Program-made: the position numbers and the translations under genes | Shown: one piece after another, positions 7,798 to 16,319 of the stretch | How the letters are laid out: each line of letters opens with the position of its first letter | Position numbering within the stretch: position 1 is the stretch's first letter | The notes under the pieces: model-generated | Told to the model about the DNA's origin: nothing | Databases searched by the model: none | Seen by the model: only the letters and a program-made list of their open reading frames with translations | Source of the DNA: Thiogranum sp. | GTDB lineage: Bacteria > Pseudomonadota > Gammaproteobacteria > DSM-19610 | Length of the DNA: 64,000 nucleotides | Direction: 5' to 3' | Assembly: GCA_024636585.1 (NCBI GenBank) | Contig: JAGXGS010000032.1 | Coordinates: 1-64,000 of the forward strand

Positions 7798-8976
7798 ATG
7801 AAACCCAGCATTCTACGGAACTTGTTGATTAGTTGTGTACTGTCCGGATTGGCAATGGGGGCACTGTTCCCGTTCTTCGCCGGCCTCTTTGTTGAAGCAA
7901 AGGAAGGTATGTTCGGCTGGTTTGTCGGGGCCTGTCTCGTGGCCGGTATAATCTGTGGCGGGGGTATCTACGGCCTTGTGCACGTGGTGCTGTTGAAACG
8001 TCTGAAAAGTATCTCTGAAATCGCCAATGCGATCAGTCAGAACGACATATCGCATGAGTGCACAATGCAGAGCCACGATATGATTGGCGAAATCATAGAC
8101 GCCTTTAATCAGATGGCGGCGAATCTACGCAACATGATCGGGCAGATCAGCGGTGCAACCACGCAACTGGCAGCGGCTGCGGAAGAAACCTCCACCATAA
8201 CGGACGAGACCAGTCGTGGTGTGAAAGCGCAGCAGGCGGAAATCGACAGCATCGCCTCGGCCATGAATGAAATGACTGCCACGGTTCAGGAAGTGGCGCG
8301 GAATGCGGCCGATGCATCGCATGCGGCAGACAAGGCTGACAGCGAAGCCAAAAGCGGCGCGCTGACGGCCACCGAAGCGATCGGCGGCATCGAGTCGCTG
8401 GTCAATGAAGTCAATGCGGCATCAAAGGTTATTCGCAATCTCGAAAAGGAAAGCGAGAACATCGGGTCGGTGCTCGACGTGATTCGCGGCATCGCAGAGC
8501 AGACCAACCTGCTTGCCCTGAACGCGGCAATTGAAGCGGCTCGAGCAGGAGAACAGGGACGAGGCTTCGCAGTGGTTGCTGACGAGGTGCGGACATTGGC
8601 CAGCCGTACCCAGCAGTCGACCCAGGAAATTCAGGACATGATTCAACGTCTGCAGGATGGGGCGGTAAATGCCGTGAAAGTCATGGACGGTGCTCAGCGA
8701 AAGGCGCAGGACAGTTCCGATCTGGTCGAAAAAGCAGCCGAATCACTGGCGATGATTGCCGGATCGGTGTCAGCGATCAATGACATGAGCACCATGATTG
8801 CAAGTGCGGCGGAAGAGCAGAGTGCAGTGGCCGGTGAAATGCAATCGAACATGAACAACATCAGGGAAGTGGCGGATCGTTCCGCAGAGGGCGCCCAGCA
8901 GACGGCGCTCGCAAGCGAGGAGCTGGCGCGTCTGGCGGCGGAGCAGCAGGCGTTGATGTCGCAGTTCAAGATGTAA
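7798..8976 (+). CDS. Methyl-accepting chemotaxis protein without periplasmic sensor domain
   Basis: A 392-aa chemoreceptor. Two membrane spans (about 9-31 and 38-62) are joined by only a few residues, then a HAMP-like segment (about 65-115) and a long coiled-coil signalling domain. Its hairpin tip carries the highly conserved [21 protein letters not shown] and FAVVADEVR motifs that bind CheA and CheW. With almost no periplasmic loop, it must sense through the membrane, the HAMP region or the cytoplasm. The ATG at 7798 is preferred over an in-frame GTG at 7783; neither has a strong ribosome site. No other chemotaxis gene lies nearby. Confidence 0.92.
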   Translation: MKPSILRNLLISCVLSGLAMGALFPFFAGLFVEAKEGMFGWFVGACLVAGIICGGGIYGLVHVVLLKRLKSISEIANAISQNDISHECTMQSHDMIGEIIDAFNQMAANLRNMIGQISGATTQLAAAAEETSTITDETSRGVKAQQAEIDSIASAMNEMTATVQEVARNAADASHAADKADSEAKSGALTATEAIGGIESLVNEVNAASKVIRNLEKESENIGSVLDVIRGIAEQTNLLALNAAIEAARAGEQGRGFAVVADEVRTLASRTQQSTQEIQDMIQRLQDGAVNAVKVMDGAQRKAQDSSDLVEKAAESLAMIAGSVSAINDMSTMIASAAEEQSAVAGEMQSNMNNIREVADRSAEGAQQTALASEELARLAAEQQALMSQFKM

Positions 8977-9004
8977 GGGACCAAGAACAACAACAGGGCA
9001 ACTG

Positions 9005-9033
9005 GCCAGGCGGGCAACCGTCTGGCTTTTTTT
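9005..9033 (+). terminator. Rho-independent terminator after the chemoreceptor gene
   Basis: GCCAGGCGG-GCAA-CCGTCTGGC (one G-U pair) followed by seven T residues. Confidence 0.93.
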
Positions 9034-9176
9034 ATCCCTTTTGGGAGGGTAGAAAACGCATGCAAATCACCTTCTACTAATGTATCGTTCGCGACCTGAT
9101 CAAATATTTTTATTGTATCGAAAAATTTCCCAGTGGGTGTTTCCATCACCCTGCAAGCGCATAGGGCTAGTGATTC

Positions 9177-10085
9177 ATGTCAGATCGTAGACTGCAGGTT
9201 TTCCACACCGTTGCGCGCCTCCTGAGTTTTACCAAGGCGGCCGAGAGCCTGCACATGACTCAGCCGGCAGTGACTTTCCAGGTCAGGCAGCTCGAGGAGC
9301 AGTTTAACACCCGTCTGTTCGACCGCACACACAACCGCATCAGCCTCACAGAAGCCGGGAAGCGGGTCTATGGATTTTCCGATCGGATATTCGAACTGTA
9401 TTCGGAAATGGATAATGCAGTTCGCGAGATGACTGGAGACGTCAGCGGCATGCTGATGATTGGCGCGAGCACCACCATCGCCGAATACATGTTGCCGGCA
9501 CTGCTGGGTGATTTCAAAAAGAAGTATCCCGATGTCAATGTGCAGCTTAAGGTGTCCAATTCCGAGGGCATCGTGCATATGGTCGAGAACAACGTGATCG
9601 ATCTGGGCGTGGTCGAAGCGCCGGTGATGAACAAGAATCTGGTGGTCGAGGTTTGCCGCATGGACCAGCTGGTCGCAGTCTTGCCGACTCAGCACCCATT
9701 GGCGGACCGGGAGGCTATCAGCATCGTGGAGCTGCTCGAGTATCCCTATATCTGTCGCGAGGAAGGTTCAGGTACACGTGAAGTTATAGCGGACTACATG
9801 ACGGAACTTGGCGTGAATGCCAGTCATATGAATCTGACTATGGAGCTTGGTAGTCCGGAATCGATTAAAGGGGCAGTAGAAGCGGGTATGGGTGTCTCTA
9901 TCGTATCTCTCGCCACTGTTCAGAAGGAGCTCAGGCTCGGCACCCTGATTTCGCTCACCCTCGAGCCGACCCTCGAGCGGCCCTTCTCCTTCGTGCACCA
10001 GAAGCAGAAATTTCGACATCGCGCCATGGATGAATTGCTCGACTTCGCCAGAAACTACTGCAAATCGCACCCAGCCGCGGTATAA
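9177..10085 (+). CDS. LysR-family transcriptional regulator
   Basis: A 302-aa activator/repressor. The N-terminal winged helix-turn-helix (about 1-60) contains the family motif SFTKAAESLHMTQPAVTFQVRQLE. A substrate-binding domain of two alpha/beta lobes follows (about 90-295), with the GASTTIAEYMLP and EGSGTREVI ligand-pocket segments seen in the CysL/YeiE-like branch. That branch often controls sulfur or anion metabolism, which would fit this genome, but no ligand or target can be read from the sequence. The next gene starts nine bases after its stop, so co-transcription is likely. Confidence 0.92.
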   Translation: MSDRRLQVFHTVARLLSFTKAAESLHMTQPAVTFQVRQLEEQFNTRLFDRTHNRISLTEAGKRVYGFSDRIFELYSEMDNAVREMTGDVSGMLMIGASTTIAEYMLPALLGDFKKKYPDVNVQLKVSNSEGIVHMVENNVIDLGVVEAPVMNKNLVVEVCRMDQLVAVLPTQHPLADREAISIVELLEYPYICREEGSGTREVIADYMTELGVNASHMNLTMELGSPESIKGAVEAGMGVSIVSLATVQKELRLGTLISLTLEPTLERPFSFVHQKQKFRHRAMDELLDFARNYCKSHPAAV

Positions 10086-10093
10086 ACCGGTTT

Positions 10094-10477
10094 ATGGATC
10101 ACGATCGTTCGGAAACTTTCCTGGAGATATTCCAGCAGCTGTCTGCTGTGGATCAGGCGGCTGTACAAAGTTTTGCAGAGTTCCTTTTGAGCCGCTCTGG
10201 CTCGGGTGGCGTCCCTGCTGAAGTCGCTCCTCAAGTCAGGCAGCGAGAGATTCCAGTCCCGGAACCACTGCCCCGCCCGCAAGACGAGAAAGTCGTTGCC
10301 GCTGTGAAGCGGCTGTCGAAAACCTACTTCATGCTCGACAAGACCAAAATGCTTGGTGCGACCTCGGACCTGGTTACGCAGCATGTATTGCACAGGCGTG
10401 CCGCCGCCGAGGTTATTGACGAGCTGGAGCATCTATTCGAGGATCAGTATCAAAAGCTGAAAAAGGACGAAGACTAG
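10094..10477 (+). CDS. Small protein of unknown function upstream of a PerM-type permease
   Basis: A 127-aa soluble protein I do not recognise. It has an acidic helical N-terminus (about 1-32), a Pro/Gln-rich linker (38-63), a central segment RLSKTYFMLDKTKMLGATSDLVTQHVLHR, and a charged helical C-terminus ending KKLKKDED-like. It has no membrane span or cysteine. The start ATG is just after the LysR stop, and the permease ATG follows two bases after its own stop, so it is translationally linked to both neighbours. Coding is supported by this tight packing rather than by a known domain. Confidence 0.72.
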   Translation: MDHDRSETFLEIFQQLSAVDQAAVQSFAEFLLSRSGSGGVPAEVAPQVRQREIPVPEPLPRPQDEKVVAAVKRLSKTYFMLDKTKMLGATSDLVTQHVLHRRAAAEVIDELEHLFEDQYQKLKKDED

Positions 10478-10479
10478 CA

Positions 10480-11556
10480 ATGGAACTGCTGCGGCGCTGG
10501 TTCATGCACTATTTTTCCAATCCCCAGGTGGTCATCCTGGTGCTGTTGCTGCTGGTCGGTTTCGTGGTGGTTCTGACCCTGGGCCAGATGCTGGCGCCGG
10601 TATTGGCAGCACTGGTGCTCGCCTACCTGCTGGAAGGCATCGCAAGTTTTCTGCAGCGGCACGGAGTGCCCCGGATGTGGGCAGTGGTGCTGGTCTTTAT
10701 CGCCTTCATGTTTTTCCTGACTTTTGCCTTGCTGGGATTGTTGCCGCGTCTCTCCTACCAGGTGACACAACTGGTGCAGCAGTTGCCGCATATCATCAGC
10801 AGGGGCCAGGACGCCATCATGGCTTTACCGCAAAGCTATCCTGAATTGTTCAGCGAACAGCAGGTGCGGGATGTGGTTAACGCCATTCGCGCCGATGTCG
10901 GAAACCTCGGGCAGAACTTGCTGACGCTGTCCCTCGCCTCAGTAGTCGGCGTGATCACTCTGATGGTTTACCTGATCCTGGTGCCGGTGCTGGTGTTCTT
11001 TTTCCTCAAGGATAAAGAGCGCATCATTCAGTGGTTAACTGCGTACCTGCCGGATGACCGCGCCCTCACTACGCGCGTGTGGCATGAGGTCCATATTCAG
11101 ATCGGTAACTACGTGCGCGGCAAAATCTGGGAAATCCTGCTGGTCGGATTGGTTACCTACCTGACGTTTGTGGCAATGAATCTGCAGTATGCAGTGCTGT
11201 TAGCCACCCTGGTGGGTCTGTCAGTAGTTATTCCTTATATTGGCGCGGCTGCGGTCACTATACCGATTGCGGCGATTGCCTGGTTCCAGTGGGGGTGGAG
11301 TCCTGAATTCGGTTACGTGCTGATCGCCTACGGCATCATTCAGGCGCTCGACGGCAATGTGCTGGTCCCGCTGCTATTTTCCGAGGTTGTTAACCTGCAT
11401 CCGGTGGCGATCATTATTGCTGTGCTGGTGTTCGGCGGTATCTGGGGCTTCTGGGGAGTGTTTTTTGCTATTCCATTGGCGACTCTGGTGCAGGCGGTGT
11501 TGCGCGCCCTGCCGCGTGGGCATTCGCCGGGCGAGCCGGTGCAGGAACAGGGCTGA
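10480..11556 (+). CDS. AI-2E/PerM-family membrane transporter
   Basis: A 358-aa inner-membrane protein with about eight spans: a paired hydrophobic hairpin at the start (about 14-50), a span near 65-90, a long soluble segment, and five or so spans from about 150 to the end. The family includes PerM, YdiK and TqsA; members export autoinducer-2 or act as proton or sodium antiporters, so the substrate cannot be told. Typical motifs are the DGNVLVPLLFSEVVNLHP stretch and the GGIWGFWGVFFAIPLA end. It ends 23 bases from the convergent PIN-PhoH gene. Confidence 0.9.
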   Translation: MELLRRWFMHYFSNPQVVILVLLLLVGFVVVLTLGQMLAPVLAALVLAYLLEGIASFLQRHGVPRMWAVVLVFIAFMFFLTFALLGLLPRLSYQVTQLVQQLPHIISRGQDAIMALPQSYPELFSEQQVRDVVNAIRADVGNLGQNLLTLSLASVVGVITLMVYLILVPVLVFFFLKDKERIIQWLTAYLPDDRALTTRVWHEVHIQIGNYVRGKIWEILLVGLVTYLTFVAMNLQYAVLLATLVGLSVVIPYIGAAAVTIPIAAIAWFQWGWSPEFGYVLIAYGIIQALDGNVLVPLLFSEVVNLHPVAIIIAVLVFGGIWGFWGVFFAIPLATLVQAVLRALPRGHSPGEPVQEQG

Positions 11557-11578
11557 GCCGGGTAGTTTTCGCCTTGAT

Positions 11579-12994
11579 TTAGAGAATTTCGGAGGCGTAG
11601 TCGGCCAGACGCGAGCGTTCTCCACGGGTCAGGATAATGTGCCCGCTGTGCGCCCAGTTCTTGAATCGATCCACCACATAGGTCAACCCGGAACTCGTTT
11701 CTGTGATGTATGGCGTGTCGATTTGCGCCACGTTTCCGAGGCAGACTACTTTTGTGCCGGGTCCCGCACGGGTTACCAGCGTTTTCATTTGCTTTGGCGT
11801 CAGGTTCTGCGCCTCATCCAGGATCAGGTATTTGTTCAGAAAAGTACGGCCACGCATGAAGTTCATGGAGCGAATCTTGATGCGGTTGCTCAGCAGGTCA
11901 TTGGTGGCGGCGCGTGCCCAGTCGCCACCTACATCGCTGCGGGTAAGCACCTCCAGGTTGTCCATCAGAGCCCCCATCCAGGGCGTCATTTTTTCCTCTT
12001 CCGTGCCGGGCAGGAAACCAATGTCTTCACCTACTGGAACCGTCACCCGGGTCATGATGATTTCTTTGTAGCGATTTTCTTCCAGGGTCTGGGTCAGCCC
12101 CGCTGCCAACGCCAGCAGCGTCTTGCCGGTGCCGGCGGTACCGACCAGGCTCACAAAATCGATGTCCGGATCCATCAGCAGGTTGAGCGCGAAATTCTGT
12201 TCGCGATTGCGGGCACTGATGCCCCAGATGGTATGGCGACTGCCGCGGTAATCCACAGTGCTTTCCAGTACTGCAGTGTTCCCGTCAGTCTCGCGCACCA
12301 GCGCCTCGAAACCCTGCTCCTCGGGCAGGTAGACGCATTCGTTTGCATGCCAGGACCCAACCAGCGGGCCCTTGACCCGGTAATAATTGCGCCCATCCTG
12401 CTGCCAGGATTCCAGACTGTCACTGTGCTGCTGCCAGAAGTCTGCCGGCAGTGCCTTGACTCCGGCGAACAGCAGGTTGACGTCTTCCAGCACCTGGTCG
12501 TTGAAAAAATCTTCCGCGTGAATGCCAAGTACCGTGGCCTTGATGCGCAGGTTGATGTCTTTTGAAACCAGAGTGACGGCGAGGTCAGCGTGTTCGTTTT
12601 GCAGCGCCAGTGCAGTGGCGAGAATGTTGTTGTCGGGTTTGCTTCCAGGCAGGGCGTCCGGCAGCGCGCTGGTGAGCGCATGGGTCTGAAAGAACAGGCG
12701 CCCGCATTCGCTTTCGCCAACACCCTCGAGCAGCCTGCGATTGTCCAGCGGGATACCCTGCCGGATCTGCTCTATGTCGACATTCTGCATCAGTTCATCA
12801 AGAAACCGGCTGACCTGGCGGACATTGCGCGCTACTTCTGACACGCCTTTTTTGCCGGCATCCATCTCCTCGAGTACGACCATGGGCAGGTAGATGTCAT
12901 GTTCCTTGAATCGGAACAGTGCGGTAGGGTCGTGCATCAGCACGTTCGTATCGAGAATGAACAGACGCTTGACGGAATTCTCGTTAAGACTCAT
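11579..12994 (-). CDS. PIN-PhoH fusion protein (PhoH2/YlaK type), probable RNA helicase-ribonuclease
   Basis: A 471-aa cytoplasmic protein. Residues 1-150 form a PIN ribonuclease domain opening FILDTNVLMHD (Asp15), and residues 250-471 form a PhoH ATPase with Walker A GTAGTGKT (285-292) and Walker B LILDEAQN. Proteins of this PhoH2 arrangement have ATP-dependent RNA-unwinding and cleaving activity. The frame is open 40 codons further upstream, but AGGTGAAA before the ATG at 12994 marks the start, and the extension would overlap bcp. It is downstream of gcvR-like and bcp on the same strand. Confidence 0.9.
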   Translation of the reverse strand: MSLNENSVKRLFILDTNVLMHDPTALFRFKEHDIYLPMVVLEEMDAGKKGVSEVARNVRQVSRFLDELMQNVDIEQIRQGIPLDNRRLLEGVGESECGRLFFQTHALTSALPDALPGSKPDNNILATALALQNEHADLAVTLVSKDINLRIKATVLGIHAEDFFNDQVLEDVNLLFAGVKALPADFWQQHSDSLESWQQDGRNYYRVKGPLVGSWHANECVYLPEEQGFEALVRETDGNTAVLESTVDYRGSRHTIWGISARNREQNFALNLLMDPDIDFVSLVGTAGTGKTLLALAAGLTQTLEENRYKEIIMTRVTVPVGEDIGFLPGTEEEKMTPWMGALMDNLEVLTRSDVGGDWARAATNDLLSNRIKIRSMNFMRGRTFLNKYLILDEAQNLTPKQMKTLVTRAGPGTKVVCLGNVAQIDTPYITETSSGLTYVVDRFKNWAHSGHIILTRGERSRLADYASEIL

Positions 12995-13041
12995 TTTCAC
13001 CTGCCGGAATGCGAGGGTTCGGAGTGAGCGATGCGCAAGGC

Positions 13042-13518
13042 TCAGCTGCGGTTCAGTTCGCGCGCCGCTTCCAGTACCTCGGCCACGTGTCCATCGACCT
13101 TGACCTTGCGCCATTCCCGGTGCAGTTTTCCATCAGCGTCGATCAGGAAGGTGCTGCGTTCGATACCCATCACCTTTTTGCCGTACATGTTCTTTTCCTT
13201 GATCACATCGAACAATGTACAGATTTTTTCGTCACTGTCGGAGATGAGGTCAAAAGGAAATTCGTGCTCGCTGCGAAATTTTTCGTGCGAGGCGAGACTG
13301 TCCCGCGAAACGCCAACCACCAGTGTGTTATTGCGGGCAAACTCCGCCTGATTATCCCGAAAATCCTGACCTTCCAATGTGCAACCCGATGTACTGTCTT
13401 TGGGATAGAAGTAGATTACGACATTCGTGCCCCGATGATCCGATAATGTGAATGTCTGATCGCTGGTCGCGGGCGCACTGAAATCCGGTATCTGTTTGTT
13501 CAACTCTACACTGCTCAT
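13042..13518 (-). CDS. bcp: Thiol peroxidase of the BCP/PrxQ family
   Basis: A 158-aa peroxiredoxin that reduces peroxides with thioredoxin. The peroxidatic cysteine is Cys46 in STSGCTLEG. The resolving cysteine five residues later, found in many PrxQ proteins, is absent, so this is an atypical or 1-Cys form; the next cysteine is near residue 101. Both GTG (13521) and ATG (13518) are possible starts, with AGGGA just upstream inside the end of the gcvR-like gene, so translation is probably coupled to it. Confidence 0.93.
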   Translation of the reverse strand: MSSVELNKQIPDFSAPATSDQTFTLSDHRGTNVVIYFYPKDSTSGCTLEGQDFRDNQAEFARNNTLVVGVSRDSLASHEKFRSEHEFPFDLISDSDEKICTLFDVIKEKNMYGKKVMGIERSTFLIDADGKLHREWRKVKVDGHVAEVLEAARELNRS

Positions 13519-13522
13519 CACT

Positions 13523-14053
13523 TCATCCCTTGATCGGTTCTATAACGGCGTCCAGATTCAACCGGTCACAGAAGTCCAGAAATTCATCTCGCAGCGTGGC
13601 GATATGGGTATCGGTCGGGACGTCCAGACTCAGGTGAACGGAAAACATTTCGGTACCGGTATGCGCCGCAGCATAACTCGATGTCGAAAGATCCTGAATA
13701 TTGATATTGCGGCGCGAAAAGAAGTTCGCCAGATTGTGTACGATGCCCGGGTGATCGAGCGCGACTACGTCAACGCCATAAGGCAGGAAGCCGCCGTGTC
13801 GCTCCTTCTCCTCGGTGCGCCTGATGTTCAGCGTCATGCCCAGTTGATCCTGCACCTGCTCGAGCTGATTTTCCAGCCTGGCGAGCTTGTTCCAGTTGCC
13901 GGTAACCAGTAACAGTACGGCGAATTCACCCCCCATTACCATCATTCGGCTGTCTGCAATATTGCAGTCGCTGTCCAGAACCCAGCGCGAAAGTTTTTCT
14001 ACCAGACCGGGTCGGTCTTCACCAAGGGCAGCAATAACAAGTTGATTTGTCAT
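13523..14053 (-). CDS. gcvR: GcvR-like protein with two ACT domains
   Basis: A 176-aa cytoplasmic regulator. Two ACT domains (about 1-80 and 90-170) begin with the pattern VIAALGEDRPGLVEKLS and with VVALDHPGIVHNLANFFSRRNINI. In E. coli, GcvR binds glycine and holds back GcvA, the activator of the glycine-cleavage operon; here neither gcvA nor gcv genes are seen. In many gammaproteobacteria gcvR-like genes sit beside bcp and are unlinked to glycine cleavage, as here. Stop and bcp start nearly overlap. Confidence 0.85.
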   Translation of the reverse strand: MTNQLVIAALGEDRPGLVEKLSRWVLDSDCNIADSRMMVMGGEFAVLLLVTGNWNKLARLENQLEQVQDQLGMTLNIRRTEEKERHGGFLPYGVDVVALDHPGIVHNLANFFSRRNINIQDLSTSSYAAAHTGTEMFSVHLSLDVPTDTHIATLRDEFLDFCDRLNLDAVIEPIKG

Positions 14054-14068
14054 GGCGTCAGTCTATCA

Positions 14069-15151
14069 CTAATCGAGTTCGACAGCGCGAAGCCGGGCCG
14101 CCGCCTGCTCCGGACTGATGGTGCTGACGAACAGCCCGGAGCCGAGTTCGAACCCGGTTGGTATGCTGGTGCGAGGACAGATTTCCAGGTGCCAGTGATA
14201 ACTGTTGTGGCAGTTCGCGAAGTCATTGTTGTGCGGAATAGAGTGCAGGAAGAAATTGTACTGGGCGCCGCCTATGACTGCGTCGAGTCTGGCCATGGCA
14301 CGTTTCAGCACTACGGCCATATCATCGCGTTCCTCATCGCTGATATCAATAAAGTCGCTGCGGTGCCGGAGTGGCAGTATGTGTATTTCCCACTCATAGC
14401 GGCTGGCGAACGGTTTGATCGCGACAAAATGCCTGCCGCGTTCGATAACGTATTGTCCGACGCCGATCTGTCGGCGTATCGACCCGGACTCGCGGTCGTA
14501 AATAGTTGCTTCGAACGTCAGCGCCTCATCGATCAGGGAGCAGAAAATGCACTGACGGTTTTTCTCGTAATAAAGGCGACTGTGAGCCACTTCGTTATAA
14601 ACATTCTCCGGCACCACCGGCATGGCAATCACCTGGCTGTGGGTGTGGGCGATACTCGCGCCGGCGGCCGGCCCGAAGTTCTTGAACACCAGCACATACT
14701 GGATGCGGGAGTCGGCGCTGTAGAGCGCGCGAATGCGGTCACGGTATACCTCGAGCAACGTCACGAGGTGTTCGACCGACATGTCCTGTATTGTGATGCT
14801 GTGCTCGGGGTGGTCGACGATCACCTCGTGACGACCGTAGCCGTCGATCGCCTGCTGCAGGCCGAACACCAGGTTCGACGACGTGCTGTCATCGCCCAGC
14901 ACCGGAAAAAGGTTTTCCACCACCCGGACCTGCCAGTTATCGCTGTCAGGCGCCGCCGTCACAGTCGGTGGCGTCATGTGCTCATTACCGGTGCAGAAGG
15001 GGCATTTGTCGACATGTTTGCGGGTATCGCGGGGCGCCGGCTCTTCCTCCTTGCGCGGGCGCATGCCGCGGGCTGTCGACACCAGTACCGATTCGCAGGG
15101 AACCACCGGGTTGATACGAATCTCGCGAATCGGGGGCGCTTTTTCAGTCAT
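14069..15151 (-). CDS. GalT-like nucleotidyltransferase of the HIT superfamily
   Basis: A 360-aa protein resembling galactose-1-phosphate uridylyltransferase. It shows a zinc-site CPFC pair near the N-terminus, the AHTHSQ motif in the middle, and NSYHWHLEI, whose His-x-His is the catalytic motif that carries the UMP intermediate in GalT. No galactose gene is nearby, so the true substrate may be another sugar phosphate or a dinucleotide. The ATGs at 15154 and 15151 both lie next to GAGGA; I chose the second for spacing. It is 15 bases upstream of the gcvR-like gene. Confidence 0.82.
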   Translation of the reverse strand: MTEKAPPIREIRINPVVPCESVLVSTARGMRPRKEEEPAPRDTRKHVDKCPFCTGNEHMTPPTVTAAPDSDNWQVRVVENLFPVLGDDSTSSNLVFGLQQAIDGYGRHEVIVDHPEHSITIQDMSVEHLVTLLEVYRDRIRALYSADSRIQYVLVFKNFGPAAGASIAHTHSQVIAMPVVPENVYNEVAHSRLYYEKNRQCIFCSLIDEALTFEATIYDRESGSIRRQIGVGQYVIERGRHFVAIKPFASRYEWEIHILPLRHRSDFIDISDEERDDMAVVLKRAMARLDAVIGGAQYNFFLHSIPHNNDFANCHNSYHWHLEICPRTSIPTGFELGSGLFVSTISPEQAAARLRAVELD

Positions 15152-15403
15152 CATTCCTCGGCTCATGCATGTCTGGAACGGGCAATTATCACCAGGCCCG
15201 CGGTAAAGGCCACAAGGCGCTCTTGAAGCAGGCATCAAAACGATTGATCGATGGCGACTGTTCAGCATCACGACAGGCCGTGCCGGTCACCCTGACCGGC
15301 AGTCTACCCGCGCCTTCAGATCGGGGAAAGCGCCTCCATGGCGGCTTGTATCGTCCGGGCCGGAAAAGTACCATGCGTTTTGTTTTGTGTTCCGGAGATG
15401 TCG

Positions 15404-16297
15404 ATGTTTCACGGCAGTATGGTTGCGCTCGTCACGCCTATGCAGGAAGACGGTGCGATCGATGAAGACAGCCTGGAGGCGCTGCTTGAATTCCACATCA
15501 GCTCCGGTACGGATGCCATTGTGGCGGTTGGCACCACCGGGGAATCCGCGACGCTGAACGAAAAGGAGCATTGCGGGCTGCTGCGGCGGGTTGTGGAAAT
15601 GATTCGCGGCCGGATACCTGTAATTGCTGGAACCGGCGCTAACTGCACCCAGGAAGCTATAGAACTCACCCGCTGTGGCATGGAAGCGGGTGCCGATGCC
15701 TGTCTGCTGGTGGCACCTTATTATAATAAGCCCACCCAGGAAGGGCTTTACCGCCACTTCCGGGCGATTGCCGAAGCGGTGCCGATACCGCAGATCCTGT
15801 ATAACGTTCCCGGACGCACAGTGTGCGACCTGCTGCCTGAAACCATCGCCCGTCTTGCGCCGGTTTCCAATATCGTCGGTATCAAGGAGGCGACCGGCGA
15901 TCTCGAGCGGGGCCGCCGAATCCTGGAACTGTGCGGCGATCAACTGGACCTGTACAGCGGTGATGATGCAACCGCCATGGAACTGATCCTGCTTGGCGCC
16001 AAAGGCGACATCTCGGTGACCGCCAATGTGGCGCCGAAAGCAATGCACGAGATGTGCGCCGCCGCTCTGGCCGGCGACCGGGCACTGGCGGAGCGCCTCG
16101 ATCAGCCGCTGCGTGCGTTGCACCGCGATCTGTTCATAGAATCCAGCCCTATCCCGGTGAAATGGGCATTGCACGAAATGGGATTGATACCGCCGGGGCT
16201 GCGTCTGCCCCTTACTCCGCTGTCGGAGCATTGTCACACGCAGGTCCGCGACGCGCTGCGTCAGGCCGGCGTGCTCAAGACTGCTGCTGCTAAATGA
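15404..16297 (+). CDS. dapA: 4-hydroxy-tetrahydrodipicolinate synthase
   Basis: First committed enzyme of the lysine and meso-diaminopimelate branch, condensing pyruvate with aspartate semialdehyde. The 297-aa barrel has the Schiff-base lysine Lys161 in GIKEATGD, the catalytic Tyr133 in YNVPGRT, and the GTTGES phosphate-like loop (43-48). GGAG six bases before the ATG at 15404 fixes the start; the frame extends further up without a signal. bamC follows after 22 bases, the same order as in E. coli. Confidence 0.97.
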   Translation: MFHGSMVALVTPMQEDGAIDEDSLEALLEFHISSGTDAIVAVGTTGESATLNEKEHCGLLRRVVEMIRGRIPVIAGTGANCTQEAIELTRCGMEAGADACLLVAPYYNKPTQEGLYRHFRAIAEAVPIPQILYNVPGRTVCDLLPETIARLAPVSNIVGIKEATGDLERGRRILELCGDQLDLYSGDDATAMELILLGAKGDISVTANVAPKAMHEMCAAALAGDRALAERLDQPLRALHRDLFIESSPIPVKWALHEMGLIPPGLRLPLTPLSEHCHTQVRDALRQAGVLKTAAAK

Positions 16298-16319
16298 TAA
16301 AGAGGTTTAACTGACACTC

